Made by a program: the position numbers and the translations under genes. The notes under the pieces were generated by a model. The model was not told where the DNA came from. It saw only the letters and a program-made list of their open reading frames with translations, and made no database searches. This document shows positions 6,921 to 16,837 of a DNA stretch of 64,000 nt, piece after piece. Source of the DNA: Acidobacteriaceae bacterium. GTDB taxonomy: Bacteria > Acidobacteriota > Terriglobia > Bryobacterales > Bryobacteraceae. Every line of letters starts with the position of its first letter. The stretch's first letter is position 1. Location: the NCBI GenBank assembly GCA_019233755.1, contig JAFAMD010000041.1:1-64000 (forward strand), given 5' to 3'.

Positions 6921-9893
6921 ATGGCGGATCTGTTCGTCAGTTACCGGCGGAAAAATGCCACAGACGTTGCTGCGGCTGTTGCCGTGCTTCGCGCCGAAGG
7001 ATTCAGTGTTTGTCTTGACCAATCCGACGTCACAGCGTTCGAGAATATTCAGGAGCAAATCGAAAAGGGGATTGCCGGCAGTCGCGCCGTCCTGGTCTGG
7101 TATTCACGAGATTACATCGAATCCCGGGCATGCCAATGGGAACTCGCAGCCGCCTGGCTTGCGAACAGCGGCGAAAGAGTATTGGTCGTTAATCCGGAGT
7201 CTGACTGCTCTCATATCATTCCCCGCACGCTCACCCAGCGGCAGTTTCTGACCTCCAAAGATCTTCCCGAAATCGCCCGGCACATAAGAGCCAGGTTAGC
7301 TGCGTTTCCGAATACAATCGGCGACGAGATCGTTCTTCATTCGACCGCTTGGTATCCTCACCAACGCCCGAGCTCGAATCGCTTCGTCGGCCGTGCTTCG
7401 CAGCTCTGGCAGATTCACGACGCACTGAGTGAGTCTGGCGCTCCGATGCTCACGGCCGTCCGCCGGAGCGTCGCTCTCGTGCAGGGCTTCGGAGGTGTCG
7501 GTAAGACGCTGTTGGCGGAAGAATACGCGCAACGCTTTTGCGCGGCGTGGCCCGGGGGCATTTTCTGGCTGAATGCCGGCGGTAGCACAGAGAGCGGAGG
7601 CGCCAACACTCCCGAAAGCCGCGACGCCGAGCGCATGCGGCAAGTAACCGATTTTGCACTTTCGCTTCAGCTCGACGTAAAAGGGAAATCCTTCCCTGCA
7701 ATTTGGTCTTCGCTGGGACAGGCGCTATCTGCCGGACGCCGCTGTCTGTGGACCGTTGATGATATCCCCTCGGGGCTCACGCGCGAGGAGTTTTCGAAAT
7801 GGCTCTCACCGCACCCTTCCGTTCCCACGCTCGTTACCATGCGCGAGCGTTCTCATCGGGACATAGGCGTTGCAATCGACCTCGATGTACTCTCTCGCGA
7901 AGAGGCATTCGAGCTCTTGCGCAGGCACATTCTCATCACGAAGGAGGACTACGTTGCAGCGAGCCAGCTCATCGAAGCGCTGGGACGGCATTCGCTGGCT
8001 CTGGAAGTGACCGGCGCATACCTCGAATTTCGCGCCGGCGGCCTTTCAATCGCCCAATTTCTCGAAGAACTCGGCCACGCTTCGAAGGACTGCCTTGAAG
8101 AAGCCGCCGAATTCGCCGATGACCTACCCGGTGATCACTCACCCAGTATTCTTGCTACACTCCGGGCCACCATCGGTCAACTGACGCCGCCGGCTCTCGA
8201 TTTCCTTTGTCTCGCGTCTATGCTCGCCGCAGCTCCGATTCCCGCGGAACTTGTGCGCGGTGTTTTCAGAAGGCTAAATAATTTGGACGATAGCTCTGCG
8301 GATGCGCTGCGCATGAAAGTCTTCAAACAGACGGACCGTTTGGCTGTTTCCCGCAGCGAACCGGTGCGTCCGGAGGCGCGCAGCGTACACAACCTTGTGT
8401 CACGCACCGCGCGTCTTTATGCCGCTTCCCGGGAACGTCTTGCGCAAACCGGTGCCGCCGCGGTTTCCTACCTGATCGATCAATTGAGTGAATGGGGTCT
8501 CTCCATCGGCCGCCTGCTTCGCTTCCATCTCGAGGTCACGCATGCCAGGGAGTTATCAGCAAATCCGCAAACCGCAGAAGAAGCGCTCCTCCTGATTATG
8601 GTCGGCAACACCGATCTCCAGCGAGGCAATTTCGATTCTGCCGAACGCTTAACGCAACAAGCGCTCGATTACTGCCTTGCCAATCTGGGATCGGAACACC
8701 TTTATACGTGGCGCGCGAAAAGCGGGCTTGCCCAAATCCTGCTTTCCCGCTGGAATCACGCGGCAGCGTGTCAGATTCTTGAGGAAGTTGTTCCAGCCTT
8801 ACAGCGTCTCTCGCCGCCCGGTGAGCTTTTCCGCGCTGGTGCAGAGATGGGTCTGGCGGCTGCCCTTCTTCATCGAAATCCGGAGGCCGCACGCAAAATA
8901 GCTGAGCAGACTCTGGCCGATGTAATAAATGCCCAAGGATCCGAAACCGAACTGGCCCTCTTCGCAATGACGGCGGCCGCGCAGATCCGCACTGCACTCA
9001 GCGATTTCCAGGGAGCCAGCGCGCTTCAGAATCAAGTCATCGAAATTCGAAGGCAGCATCTCGATACAGGTGATATCGATCTGTGGGTCTCCGAATTCCT
9101 GCAAATTCAGTTCCGAGCCCAAGCGGGAGACTTCGAGCTGCCCCGAGACACGCTAGACGAGATCGCCGCGGCTTTCGAAAAGAATCTTGGAAAGGAGAAC
9201 GTTTACACGCTACACGCCAATCTGCTGCAGCTTCTTGCTCGGAGAGAAGAACCCGCGCAAGTGGAGCCGGTTCTGAATCAGCTCCAGCCTTTGTTCGGAC
9301 GCATTTTGGGTGCTGTGCATCCCTACACGCTCATTGCACAAAGCGTGGGCGCGAACGCCCGTTTTTTGAGCGGAGACTATGCCGGTGCAATCGAACGTCT
9401 CGAGACGCTTATTCCGCTGCAGGAAGTTACTTTTGGTTCAGCACACCCAGCCGTTATCGATTCACGAATCGCCTTAGCGACTTCCTTCCGAGCGATGGAA
9501 AACGATTCCGCTGCCATCGCTCTTTTCAGGCAGATCATTCCTCTCTCGGAGCGCAGCTTGGGGCCCGATCATTTGACCGCGGTCAACGCGAAAAGCTCCC
9601 TGGCCGTTGCGCTTACTTCGCAAGAAAAGTATGAAGAGGCCGGTCAGTATTTCGCGGAAGCTCTGGCTGCGCGCACGCGTATCCTTGGTGCCGAACACGC
9701 TCGCACGCTCCTAGATGCATTCAGCCTTTTTCTCAATCGTCAGCGGCTCGGGGATTGGGCATCCTGTTGGCAAATCTACGTCCGCTATTTCGCTGCTTTC
9801 TGTGGGCGCGATCCCGCTTTGCTCTCTCCCCAACAGAATAAGATTCGCGACTGGATCGCCCGCAGCACGGTCTGGCTTCAAATCCCAACGTGA
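6921..9893 (+). CDS. TIR-NB-ARC-TPR (STAND) protein, copy 1
   Basis: A 990-residue protein with three parts. Residues 1-130 are a TIR domain: MADLFVSYRRK, then IAGSRAVLVWYSRDYIES and CQWEL, whose Glu74 sits where NAD-cleaving TIR domains have the catalytic glutamate. A nucleotide-binding STAND/NB-ARC core follows, with Walker A GFGGVGKT at residues 189-196, Walker B-like LWTVDDIP and a helical lid. From about residue 540 to the end lie many TPR units of the kinesin-light-chain type. Proteins of this layout act in bacteria as nucleotide-driven sensors, and several TIR-STAND proteins are anti-phage effectors that deplete NAD. That role here is inference. ATG 6921 is preferred to TTG 6900. No adjacent gene looks like a dedicated partner. 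Confidence 0.85.
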   Translation: MADLFVSYRRKNATDVAAAVAVLRAEGFSVCLDQSDVTAFENIQEQIEKGIAGSRAVLVWYSRDYIESRACQWELAAAWLANSGERVLVVNPESDCSHIIPRTLTQRQFLTSKDLPEIARHIRARLAAFPNTIGDEIVLHSTAWYPHQRPSSNRFVGRASQLWQIHDALSESGAPMLTAVRRSVALVQGFGGVGKTLLAEEYAQRFCAAWPGGIFWLNAGGSTESGGANTPESRDAERMRQVTDFALSLQLDVKGKSFPAIWSSLGQALSAGRRCLWTVDDIPSGLTREEFSKWLSPHPSVPTLVTMRERSHRDIGVAIDLDVLSREEAFELLRRHILITKEDYVAASQLIEALGRHSLALEVTGAYLEFRAGGLSIAQFLEELGHASKDCLEEAAEFADDLPGDHSPSILATLRATIGQLTPPALDFLCLASMLAAAPIPAELVRGVFRRLNNLDDSSADALRMKVFKQTDRLAVSRSEPVRPEARSVHNLVSRTARLYAASRERLAQTGAAAVSYLIDQLSEWGLSIGRLLRFHLEVTHARELSANPQTAEEALLLIMVGNTDLQRGNFDSAERLTQQALDYCLANLGSEHLYTWRAKSGLAQILLSRWNHAAACQILEEVVPALQRLSPPGELFRAGAEMGLAAALLHRNPEAARKIAEQTLADVINAQGSETELALFAMTAAAQIRTALSDFQGASALQNQVIEIRRQHLDTGDIDLWVSEFLQIQFRAQAGDFELPRDTLDEIAAAFEKNLGKENVYTLHANLLQLLARREEPAQVEPVLNQLQPLFGRILGAVHPYTLIAQSVGANARFLSGDYAGAIERLETLIPLQEVTFGSAHPAVIDSRIALATSFRAMENDSAAIALFRQIIPLSERSLGPDHLTAVNAKSSLAVALTSQEKYEEAGQYFAEALAARTRILGAEHARTLLDAFSLFLNRQRLGDWASCWQIYVRYFAAFCGRDPALLSPQQNKIRDWIARSTVWLQIPT

Positions 9894-9978
9894 ATCGCCG
9901 CCGCGTGATACCATCGCGAAAAATCTCACTTTGTCGCTTCCACTAGAGAGAAGCCACCAATCAGCGGCACAGTGTGCG

Positions 9979-9985
9979 AAGGAGG
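9979..9985 (+). promoter_or_regulatory. Ribosome binding site fixing the M16 peptidase start
   Basis: AAGGAGG lies four bases before ATG 9990. It shows that translation starts at MRFSLIRAG rather than at the in-frame GTG at 9972, which lies upstream of the site. Confidence 0.75.
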
Positions 9986-9989
9986 ACTG

Positions 9990-12725
9990 ATGCGATTTTC
10001 ACTTATCCGTGCCGGACTCGCTCTCATCATCGCGGCCGCCTGCGCTGCAGCGCAGTCACTAAGCATTGATATTCCTTACCAGAAATTTGTTTTGCCGAAC
10101 GGCCTCACCGTCATCGTGCATGAGGACCACAAGGCTCCCATTGTCGCCGTGAACGTCTGGTATCACGTTGGCTCCAAGGACGAGAAGCCGGGAAAAACCG
10201 GCTTTGCCCATCTTTATGAGCACCTGATGTTCGGCGGTAGCGAAAACGCCAAAGGCAGCTATATCCAGGCGATGGAAAAAATCGGCGCTACGGATTTGAA
10301 CGGCACCACCAATTCCGACCGCACGAACTACTTTGAGAACGTTCCTACATCCGCGCTCGATTACGTCCTGTTCATGGAGTCCGATCGCATGGGGCACTTC
10401 ATCAACTCCTTCGACAAAGCAACCCTCGATCAGCAGCGCGGCGTTGTGCAGAATGAGAAGCGCCAGGGCGAGAATCAGCCGTACGGGCTTGTTTGGGACA
10501 TCCTTGCGCACAACACCTATCCGAGCGGCCATCCTTACTCCTGGACCACTATCGGCTCAATGAATGACCTGAATGCCGCCTCCCTCGAAGACGTCAAGGA
10601 ATGGTTCCGTACCTATTACGGCCCGTCAAACACCACCCTTGTGCTGGCCGGCGATATCGACGTAAAAACAGCGCGCGAGAAGGTGGGGAAGTATTTCAGC
10701 GACATTCCTGCCGGTCCTCCGGTCGATCATCAAACCGAGTGGGTCGCCAAACGGACCGGCACGCATCGCATGCGCGTGCAGGACCGCGTCCCCCAGGCCA
10801 GGGTTTATCAAGTGTGGAACGTGCCCGGCTTCGGTACTGCCGAAGCCGATTATCTCGCGCTCGCTGCAGACTGCCTCGCCGAAGGCAAAGTGTCTCGCCT
10901 GTATCGCCGCCTTGTCTATGATGACCAGCTTGCCACCGACGTTACGGCATCCACCGACGAGAGCGAAATCGGTGGGCAGTTCCTTATTCAGGCCACGGTG
11001 CGCCCTGGCGTGGAGGTCGCCAAAGTGGAAGCTGCCTTGAATGCGGAACTCGCTCGATTCCTCACAGAAGGGCCCGCCCCAGCCGAACTCCAGCGCGTGC
11101 AGACACAGTATGCCGCGCGATTCCTGCGGGGGCTCGATCGTATCGGTGGTTTCGGCGGAAAATCCGATATTCTCGCCGAAGCCGAGGTCTTCACGGGCGA
11201 TCCGTCTTATCTTTTCAAAACATCTTTTCGACGCCACGAGGAAGCTACGACATTGCAAGTCAAGGCGGTGGCAAACAAATGGCTCGCCGACGGCAAGTTT
11301 GAATTCGAAGTTCTGCCGTTCCCTGAATACAAGGTTGCGACTACGGGCGTGGATCGTAGCAAACCGCCCGCAATCGGTGACGCGCCCGATCTGCGCTTGC
11401 CCCAATTGCAGCGCGCAACACTATCCAACGGCCTCAAAATCATACTTGCCGAGCGGCATGAAATCCCGGTGGTGAACTTCTGGCTGCAACAGGATTCCGG
11501 TTATTCCGCCGATAGCTTCGCCACGCCGGGAACGGCCAGCTTCACAAGCGCGATGCTCCTGTACGGCACCCAGACCCGTACGGCAATGCAGATCAGTGAA
11601 GACACGGAGGACTCCGGAGCTCAGCTTCGCGCTTTTGCCGATGTCGACTATTCCAATGTGCGGCTTTCTGCCCTCAAGCAGAGGCTCGATCCTTCGCTTG
11701 ACCTCTTTGCCGATGTCATCCTGCACCCGACCTTCCCGCAAGACGATTTTGTGCGCTTGCAGCAGCAGCGTATTGCCGGTATTCGCCGCGAGAAAGCCGT
11801 ACCGATCCAGCTCAGCCTTCGTATCACGCCGGCACTTCTATACGGACCGGACCATCCTTATGGCAATCCCTACACCGGTTCCGGCACCGAAGAGTCTGTC
11901 GCGAAGCTGACCCGTGCCGACCTGGTGAAGTTCCATCAAACCTGGTACCGGCCGAACGGCGCAACCTTGATCATCGTTGGCGATACCACTCTCCGCGAGA
12001 TCACCCCGAAACTTGAAAGAGCGTTCGCGGAGTGGAAGCCGGCGGCTCTCCCGGCCAAGAAGATCACCACCCTCACCGCACCCGCGAAGAGTGGTGTCTA
12101 CCTGATTGATCAGCCCGGCGCGCTGCAGTCCACCATCGTTGTCGGTCTTCTCGCGCCCCCGAGAGACATCGCGAACGATGTTCCGTTCACCCTGATGAAC
12201 GATGCGTTCGGCGGAACCTTTAGCGGCCGTTTGAACATGAACCTCCGCGAAGCGAAACACTACTCCTACGGTTCCGAGACTTTTTTCCTTGATGCCCGTG
12301 CGCAACGGCCCTACTTGGCGTTGGCTCCGGTCCAAACCGACAAGACCAAGGAATCGCTCGCCGAACTTCACCGCGAATACCAGGGCATCGTGACGGATCG
12401 CACCATCTCGGCAACGGAACTGTCCGCCGCGCAATCAAACGAAACACTCCAATTGCCCGGTTCACGCGAAAGCATCGATCAGGTCAGCGCGTCCATCGCC
12501 GAGATCGTCCGCTACAACCTCCCTGACGACTACTACCAAACCTATGCAGGCAAGGTGAAGGCCATGGATATAGGCGGCGTAGACGACGCAGCCAAAACCC
12601 TCGTTCAGCCTAAACAGTTGGTCTGGGTTATTGTCGGCGACCGTTCCAAAATCGAAGCCGGCATCCCTGATCTCAACCTTGGCCCCGTCCACATCCTCGA
12701 CCGCGACGGAAAAGAAGTCGAGTAA
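9990..12725 (+). CDS. M16 family zinc metallopeptidase, two-domain
   Basis: A 911-residue secreted protein of the pitrilysin/insulinase (M16) family. A signal peptide (MRFSLIRAGLALIIAAACAAAQS) precedes an active M16 domain that opens with VLPNGLTVIVHEDHKAPIV. It carries the inverted zinc motif HLYEH at residues 74-78, with the third-ligand region downstream. A second homologous half begins near residue 470 with ATLSNGLKIILAERHEIPVV; its equivalent position (SFTSAML) lacks HxxEH, as is normal for the inactive half that closes the peptidase chamber. It probably degrades peptides in the periplasm. It starts about 100 bases after the TIR gene and is likely independent. Confidence 0.93.
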   Translation: MRFSLIRAGLALIIAAACAAAQSLSIDIPYQKFVLPNGLTVIVHEDHKAPIVAVNVWYHVGSKDEKPGKTGFAHLYEHLMFGGSENAKGSYIQAMEKIGATDLNGTTNSDRTNYFENVPTSALDYVLFMESDRMGHFINSFDKATLDQQRGVVQNEKRQGENQPYGLVWDILAHNTYPSGHPYSWTTIGSMNDLNAASLEDVKEWFRTYYGPSNTTLVLAGDIDVKTAREKVGKYFSDIPAGPPVDHQTEWVAKRTGTHRMRVQDRVPQARVYQVWNVPGFGTAEADYLALAADCLAEGKVSRLYRRLVYDDQLATDVTASTDESEIGGQFLIQATVRPGVEVAKVEAALNAELARFLTEGPAPAELQRVQTQYAARFLRGLDRIGGFGGKSDILAEAEVFTGDPSYLFKTSFRRHEEATTLQVKAVANKWLADGKFEFEVLPFPEYKVATTGVDRSKPPAIGDAPDLRLPQLQRATLSNGLKIILAERHEIPVVNFWLQQDSGYSADSFATPGTASFTSAMLLYGTQTRTAMQISEDTEDSGAQLRAFADVDYSNVRLSALKQRLDPSLDLFADVILHPTFPQDDFVRLQQQRIAGIRREKAVPIQLSLRITPALLYGPDHPYGNPYTGSGTEESVAKLTRADLVKFHQTWYRPNGATLIIVGDTTLREITPKLERAFAEWKPAALPAKKITTLTAPAKSGVYLIDQPGALQSTIVVGLLAPPRDIANDVPFTLMNDAFGGTFSGRLNMNLREAKHYSYGSETFFLDARAQRPYLALAPVQTDKTKESLAELHREYQGIVTDRTISATELSAAQSNETLQLPGSRESIDQVSASIAEIVRYNLPDDYYQTYAGKVKAMDIGGVDDAAKTLVQPKQLVWVIVGDRSKIEAGIPDLNLGPVHILDRDGKEVE

Positions 12726-12830
12726 CTTGCCCGCCTTCCGGGGCAGCGATGAATTCGAGCGCTGCTCCGGATTGCGTTCACTCAGCAACGTACTATCTAG
12801 AGGAGTGAAATGCCAACATAACCGTGCGAC

Positions 12831-13343
12831 ATGTCCCGCAAATCCAGCCCCGACATCGCCATTGAGCCGATGCGCCCGCAAGATTGGGATTCCGTGCGCG
12901 CTATATATCTCGAAGGAATCGCGACCGGCGACGCGACATTCGAAACATCCGCGCCTTCATGGGCACGCTGGGATGAATCGCACCTCGCATCCTGCCGGTT
13001 AGTTGCCCGCGGCCGCAGCGGGATACTCGGCTGGGCCGCCCTAAGCCCTGTGTCTCGCAGAAGAGTTTATGCGGGCGTTGCCGAAGTCAGCATCTACGTC
13101 GCGCAACGCGCACGTAATAGGGGCATTGGTAGAGCCCTCCTGTCTGCACTTATCCGGCTCTCGGAACAGGAAAATATTTGGACCTTGCAGGCCGGTATCT
13201 TCCCGGAAAACATTGCGAGTATCGAACTGCACAAACGAGAGGGCTTTCGAATTGTCGGTACGCGAGAGCGCCTGGGCTGCATGAAGGGATGCTGGCGAGA
13301 CGTCGTTCTCATGGAAAGAAGAAGTGTTCGGGTAGGGATCTAA
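12831..13343 (+). CDS. GNAT N-acetyltransferase, phosphinothricin acetyltransferase-like
   Basis: A 170-residue cytoplasmic acetyltransferase. It has the GNAT order: IEPMRPQDWDSVRAIYLEGI with GDATFET near the N terminus, the strand VAEVSIYV, the acetyl-CoA pyrophosphate loop ARNRGIGRALL, and NIASIELHKREGFRIVGTRE. The GDATFET and FPEN-AS-LH--GF patterns are those of the phosphinothricin/methionine-sulfoximine acetyltransferase group. In other bacteria these acetylate amino-acid analogues; the natural substrate here is not known. The start lacks a clear ribosome site. No operon partner is evident. Confidence 0.85.
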   Translation: MSRKSSPDIAIEPMRPQDWDSVRAIYLEGIATGDATFETSAPSWARWDESHLASCRLVARGRSGILGWAALSPVSRRRVYAGVAEVSIYVAQRARNRGIGRALLSALIRLSEQENIWTLQAGIFPENIASIELHKREGFRIVGTRERLGCMKGCWRDVVLMERRSVRVGI

Positions 13344-13501
13344 ATAGCGGCTCTTCACCCGCCCGAAACCTGCGCTAAAACGGCGAATTTCGACGCGTCT
13401 TAAGAGCGAAAATTTGACATATAATTCCGTCCAGCAGTTCTGTGCTTCGCTGTCGAATGCCTGGGCACGGCCGCGGAAGCATAGGACGAAGGGGGTCGGG
13501 A

Positions 13502-16500
13502 ATGAGTGTCCTTCGTTTGACGTGCGCCGCCATGGCGCTTGTGTTTGCTTCTGCAGTCTCCATTTGCGCCCAAGCTGTCACCGGAACGGTTCTGGGAATT
13601 GTGACGGACGCTACCGGCGCCGTTGTTGCCAACGCGAAAGTCTCGCTCACCAACGTGGGAACCGAGAGAGTGCGCTCCACCGTCACGAACGCCAGCGGAA
13701 ATTACACGTTTGTCGATATCCCGGAAGGGAATTATTCCGTTTCAGTTGAATCCACCGGCTTCAAGAAGGAGATCCGTGAAAATATTAACGTCGCCATCAA
13801 CACCAGTATGCGCGTCGACATTCAACTGCAGCCGGGCGATATTTCTCAGCAAATCCAGGTGACGGCGGAAGCGCCTGCGCTACAAACCGATCGCGCCGAC
13901 ACTACCTTCTCCATTTCCTCCACTCAGACGGCGAACCTGCCGCTAGGCGTGAACCGAAACTTCCAAAGTCTGCTGAACCTGGTGCCTGGAACGACACCGG
14001 CCACTTTCCAGCACTCGCAGTTCTTCAATGCCGAAAGCTCGCTGCAGACGGAAGTAAACGGCCAGATGCGCATGGGTAACGAGTATCAGATTGAAGGTAT
14101 CGACGACGATGAACGCACCGGCCTTCTCCAGATCCTCATCCCGCCCATCGAAGCTATCCAGACCGTGGACGTCTCGACCAGCAACTACGATCCAGAATTG
14201 GGACGCGCCTCGGGTGGTATCTCGAATGTCATTCTCAAATCCGGCACCAACAGCTTCCATGGAGCCGCTTACGAATTCGTCCAGAACAGCGCGTTCGACG
14301 CTCGCGCCTTTTTCAACCCTTCGGTGGGGCATCTGGCATACAACTATTTCGGCGGCAACGTGGGCGGGCCCATCATTCACAACAAGCTGTTCTTCTTCGT
14401 CGACTATCTACGTGTCAATGATCACGAGGCAAATACAAACCTGGTTACGATTCCATCGCTGCCGTTCCGCACGGGAAACCTGAGCGCGTCTCCCACAGTC
14501 ATCTACAACCCATTTACGGTAGGCAGTGATCCAACCGCCGGTACGGGCCGCGCACCATTTCCAGGCAATCAGATCCCAGCCAGCTTGATCAATGCGGTCT
14601 CTACCAATATCCTGTCGCTCGTTCCGGCGCCGAATCAGTCTTTCAAACCAAGCAGCCCCAGCAACAACTACTTCGCGCTTCTGCCATTCACCAAAACGAC
14701 TGATTCGTTCGATACCAAGATCGACTACAACATCACCGACAAGGACCGCCTGAGCGGCCGTTTGAGCTTCTCCTGGCCGATCGTCTACCAGGCTCCCATT
14801 TTTGGTTCCGAAGGTGGCGGTCCCGCCCAAGGCGCTTTCGAGGGCACCGGCTCGCAAAAGACTTACAGCAGCGGTCTCAACTACGACCATGTTTTCTCTC
14901 CCACCCTTTTGACCGAGCTTCGCTTCGGCGTCGCGTATTATCACAGCACGGCAAATCAGTCCGACTACGGCTCCGACGATGCCACCAAGATTGGTGTCCC
15001 CGGCGTCAATATAAGTCCGTTTACCAGTGGCCAGGTCGGTATTATTATCAACGGCGGTTTTTCCAACCCGAACCCGATGATCGGCTACTCCGCCAGCCTG
15101 CCCTGGATTCGAGCCGAGACTAACATCGATACCGTTAACACCTGGACGAAAATTATTGGAAACCACACCATCAAATGGGGCATCGATCTCCGCCGCGTCC
15201 GCGACAATCTATTGCAGGACCAGACTTTCAGCCCGCGCGGCCTCTATACGTTCAGCCCCAATCAGACCAGCATTCCTGGGGCGAAAACCAGCTTTGGAAA
15301 CGACTTTGCCAGCTTCCTGCTCGACGTTCCCAGCCAGGTGGGACGCGATCTGAACACCTACTTTCCGGCATACCGGCAATGGTGGTTCTTCGCCTATGGA
15401 GGCGATAAGTGGGTGGTTACCCCTAAGCTCACTCTCGACCTCGGCTTGCGGTGGGACTTCTATCCTCCCGCTACGCCGCAATTCTCCGGCGGCTTCTCAA
15501 ACTACAATTACGTGAACAACACCCTCGTAATCGCCGGCGTCGGTGGAAACCCCGACAACCTCGGGATGGAGACGCGCCACTATTACTACGCGCCGCGGAT
15601 TGGCGCAGCCTACCGCCTCACCGATTCCACTGTGCTTCGCGCCGGTTTCGGAATGAGCTACACGCCGTTTCCGGATAATACGTACGCCTACAACTACCCG
15701 GTGAGGGCGAACAATGCCTACAATCCAGCCGGCAACGGCTTCGGCCCCGCCCTTCTGGCAAACGGAGCTCCTGCTACGTTCCAGGCGGGTTTCCCGGCGC
15801 CGGTACCCATTGTCGTTCCATCCAATGGAATCATCACCAATCCGCCGGTAGCGCAGAACTATTTCGTAATTCCGCTGACCTATGAGAACCCTTACGTCGA
15901 ATCCTGGAATTTCGCCGTCCAACAAGGGCTTCCCTGGCATTTCACCTTAGACACCGCCTATGTCGGCAATCACGGTGTGCGAACTTCCGCGCAGTATAAC
16001 CTCAATGCTGGTTTTGTTCTTGGCGCCGGATCCATGGGCCAGCCGCAGTTTCCCCGTACAGCCGCCAGTACGCAGTATTTTTATGGGTTTTCTTCTAGCT
16101 ACAACGCTCTGCAAGTGAAGTTCAACCGTCAGTTCAGCAACGGCCTTCTGATAACCACTTCCTTTAGCTGGGGTAAAGGGATGGACTTTCAGCAGGGGGA
16201 CGATGGTCAGCTCATGTTCTACGTGGACGTACCCCGCAACTACGCACGAACGGATTTTGATCGCACCGTCAGCTATGTCCAGAGCTTTGTATATCAGTTG
16301 CCCTGGGGCAAGGGCAAGCGTTGGATGAATTCCGGATGGGTCTCGTCGGTCCTCGGGAACTGGCAGCTTTCCGGCATCATCAGCGCCTATACCGGAACGC
16401 CCATGACCTTCACCGTGAATGGCTTCAACAACAACGGCGGCAACCTCAAAACGCCTTCGAATACCCAGACGCCAAACCAGATCGCGCCGATCCAGGTCCT

Positions 16501-16837
16501 TCACGGCATCAATACCAATCCGTGGTTCAGCACGGCCAGCTTTGCCCAGCCCGTCGGCCCGGTATTCGGTACGCTCGGCCGCAACGTCATCAGCGGCCCC
16601 GGTCTGTTCAGCCTCAATCTCTCGCTGTTTAAAGACTTCGCCTTCAAAGAACGGTGGCACTTCGAGATTCGTTGCGACACGTTCAACTTAACCAACACCC
16701 CCGAGTTCGCCAACCCGGCCACTGACATTACCAGTTCCACCTTCGGCCGCGTCACGAGCACGCTCGGCAGCGGCACGGGCGTAAACGGGACCGGCGGCGG
16801 CCGCGGGCTGCAACTCGGCGCCAAGCTGTCTTTCTGA
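13502..16837 (+). CDS. TonB-dependent receptor with carboxypeptidase-regulatory-like domain
   Basis: A 1111-residue outer-membrane receptor. After a signal peptide (MSVLRLTCAAMALVFASAV, cleaved near CAQA) comes a carboxypeptidase-regulatory-like fold at residues 24-105, starting VTGTVLGIVTDATGAVV. The plug follows (LQTEVNGQMRMGNEYQIEGI) and then a long beta-barrel rich in Tyr/Phe/Asn, ending in the membrane-insertion signal LQLGAKLSF. Acidobacteria carry many such receptors; the ligand, often an oligosaccharide, cannot be read from the sequence. The ATG at 13502 has a purine-rich leader (GGGGGTCGGGA) and puts the signal peptide first. A TATAAT at 13420-13425 may be its -10 box. Its stop abuts the stop of the convergent flavodoxin gene. 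Confidence 0.93.
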   Translation: MSVLRLTCAAMALVFASAVSICAQAVTGTVLGIVTDATGAVVANAKVSLTNVGTERVRSTVTNASGNYTFVDIPEGNYSVSVESTGFKKEIRENINVAINTSMRVDIQLQPGDISQQIQVTAEAPALQTDRADTTFSISSTQTANLPLGVNRNFQSLLNLVPGTTPATFQHSQFFNAESSLQTEVNGQMRMGNEYQIEGIDDDERTGLLQILIPPIEAIQTVDVSTSNYDPELGRASGGISNVILKSGTNSFHGAAYEFVQNSAFDARAFFNPSVGHLAYNYFGGNVGGPIIHNKLFFFVDYLRVNDHEANTNLVTIPSLPFRTGNLSASPTVIYNPFTVGSDPTAGTGRAPFPGNQIPASLINAVSTNILSLVPAPNQSFKPSSPSNNYFALLPFTKTTDSFDTKIDYNITDKDRLSGRLSFSWPIVYQAPIFGSEGGGPAQGAFEGTGSQKTYSSGLNYDHVFSPTLLTELRFGVAYYHSTANQSDYGSDDATKIGVPGVNISPFTSGQVGIIINGGFSNPNPMIGYSASLPWIRAETNIDTVNTWTKIIGNHTIKWGIDLRRVRDNLLQDQTFSPRGLYTFSPNQTSIPGAKTSFGNDFASFLLDVPSQVGRDLNTYFPAYRQWWFFAYGGDKWVVTPKLTLDLGLRWDFYPPATPQFSGGFSNYNYVNNTLVIAGVGGNPDNLGMETRHYYYAPRIGAAYRLTDSTVLRAGFGMSYTPFPDNTYAYNYPVRANNAYNPAGNGFGPALLANGAPATFQAGFPAPVPIVVPSNGIITNPPVAQNYFVIPLTYENPYVESWNFAVQQGLPWHFTLDTAYVGNHGVRTSAQYNLNAGFVLGAGSMGQPQFPRTAASTQYFYGFSSSYNALQVKFNRQFSNGLLITTSFSWGKGMDFQQGDDGQLMFYVDVPRNYARTDFDRTVSYVQSFVYQLPWGKGKRWMNSGWVSSVLGNWQLSGIISAYTGTPMTFTVNGFNNNGGNLKTPSNTQTPNQIAPIQVLHGINTNPWFSTASFAQPVGPVFGTLGRNVISGPGLFSLNLSLFKDFAFKERWHFEIRCDTFNLTNTPEFANPATDITSSTFGRVTSTLGSGTGVNGTGGGRGLQLGAKLSF

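Noticed and set aside
10626..11405. 259-codon minus-strand frame within the M16 peptidase gene
   Set aside because: Shadow of a strongly supported gene; no signal, domain or ribosome site.
13411..13425. TTGACA directly followed by TATAAT before the first receptor
   Set aside because: The two hexamers abut or overlap and cannot act as -35 and -10 of one promoter; only the -10-like box may be real.
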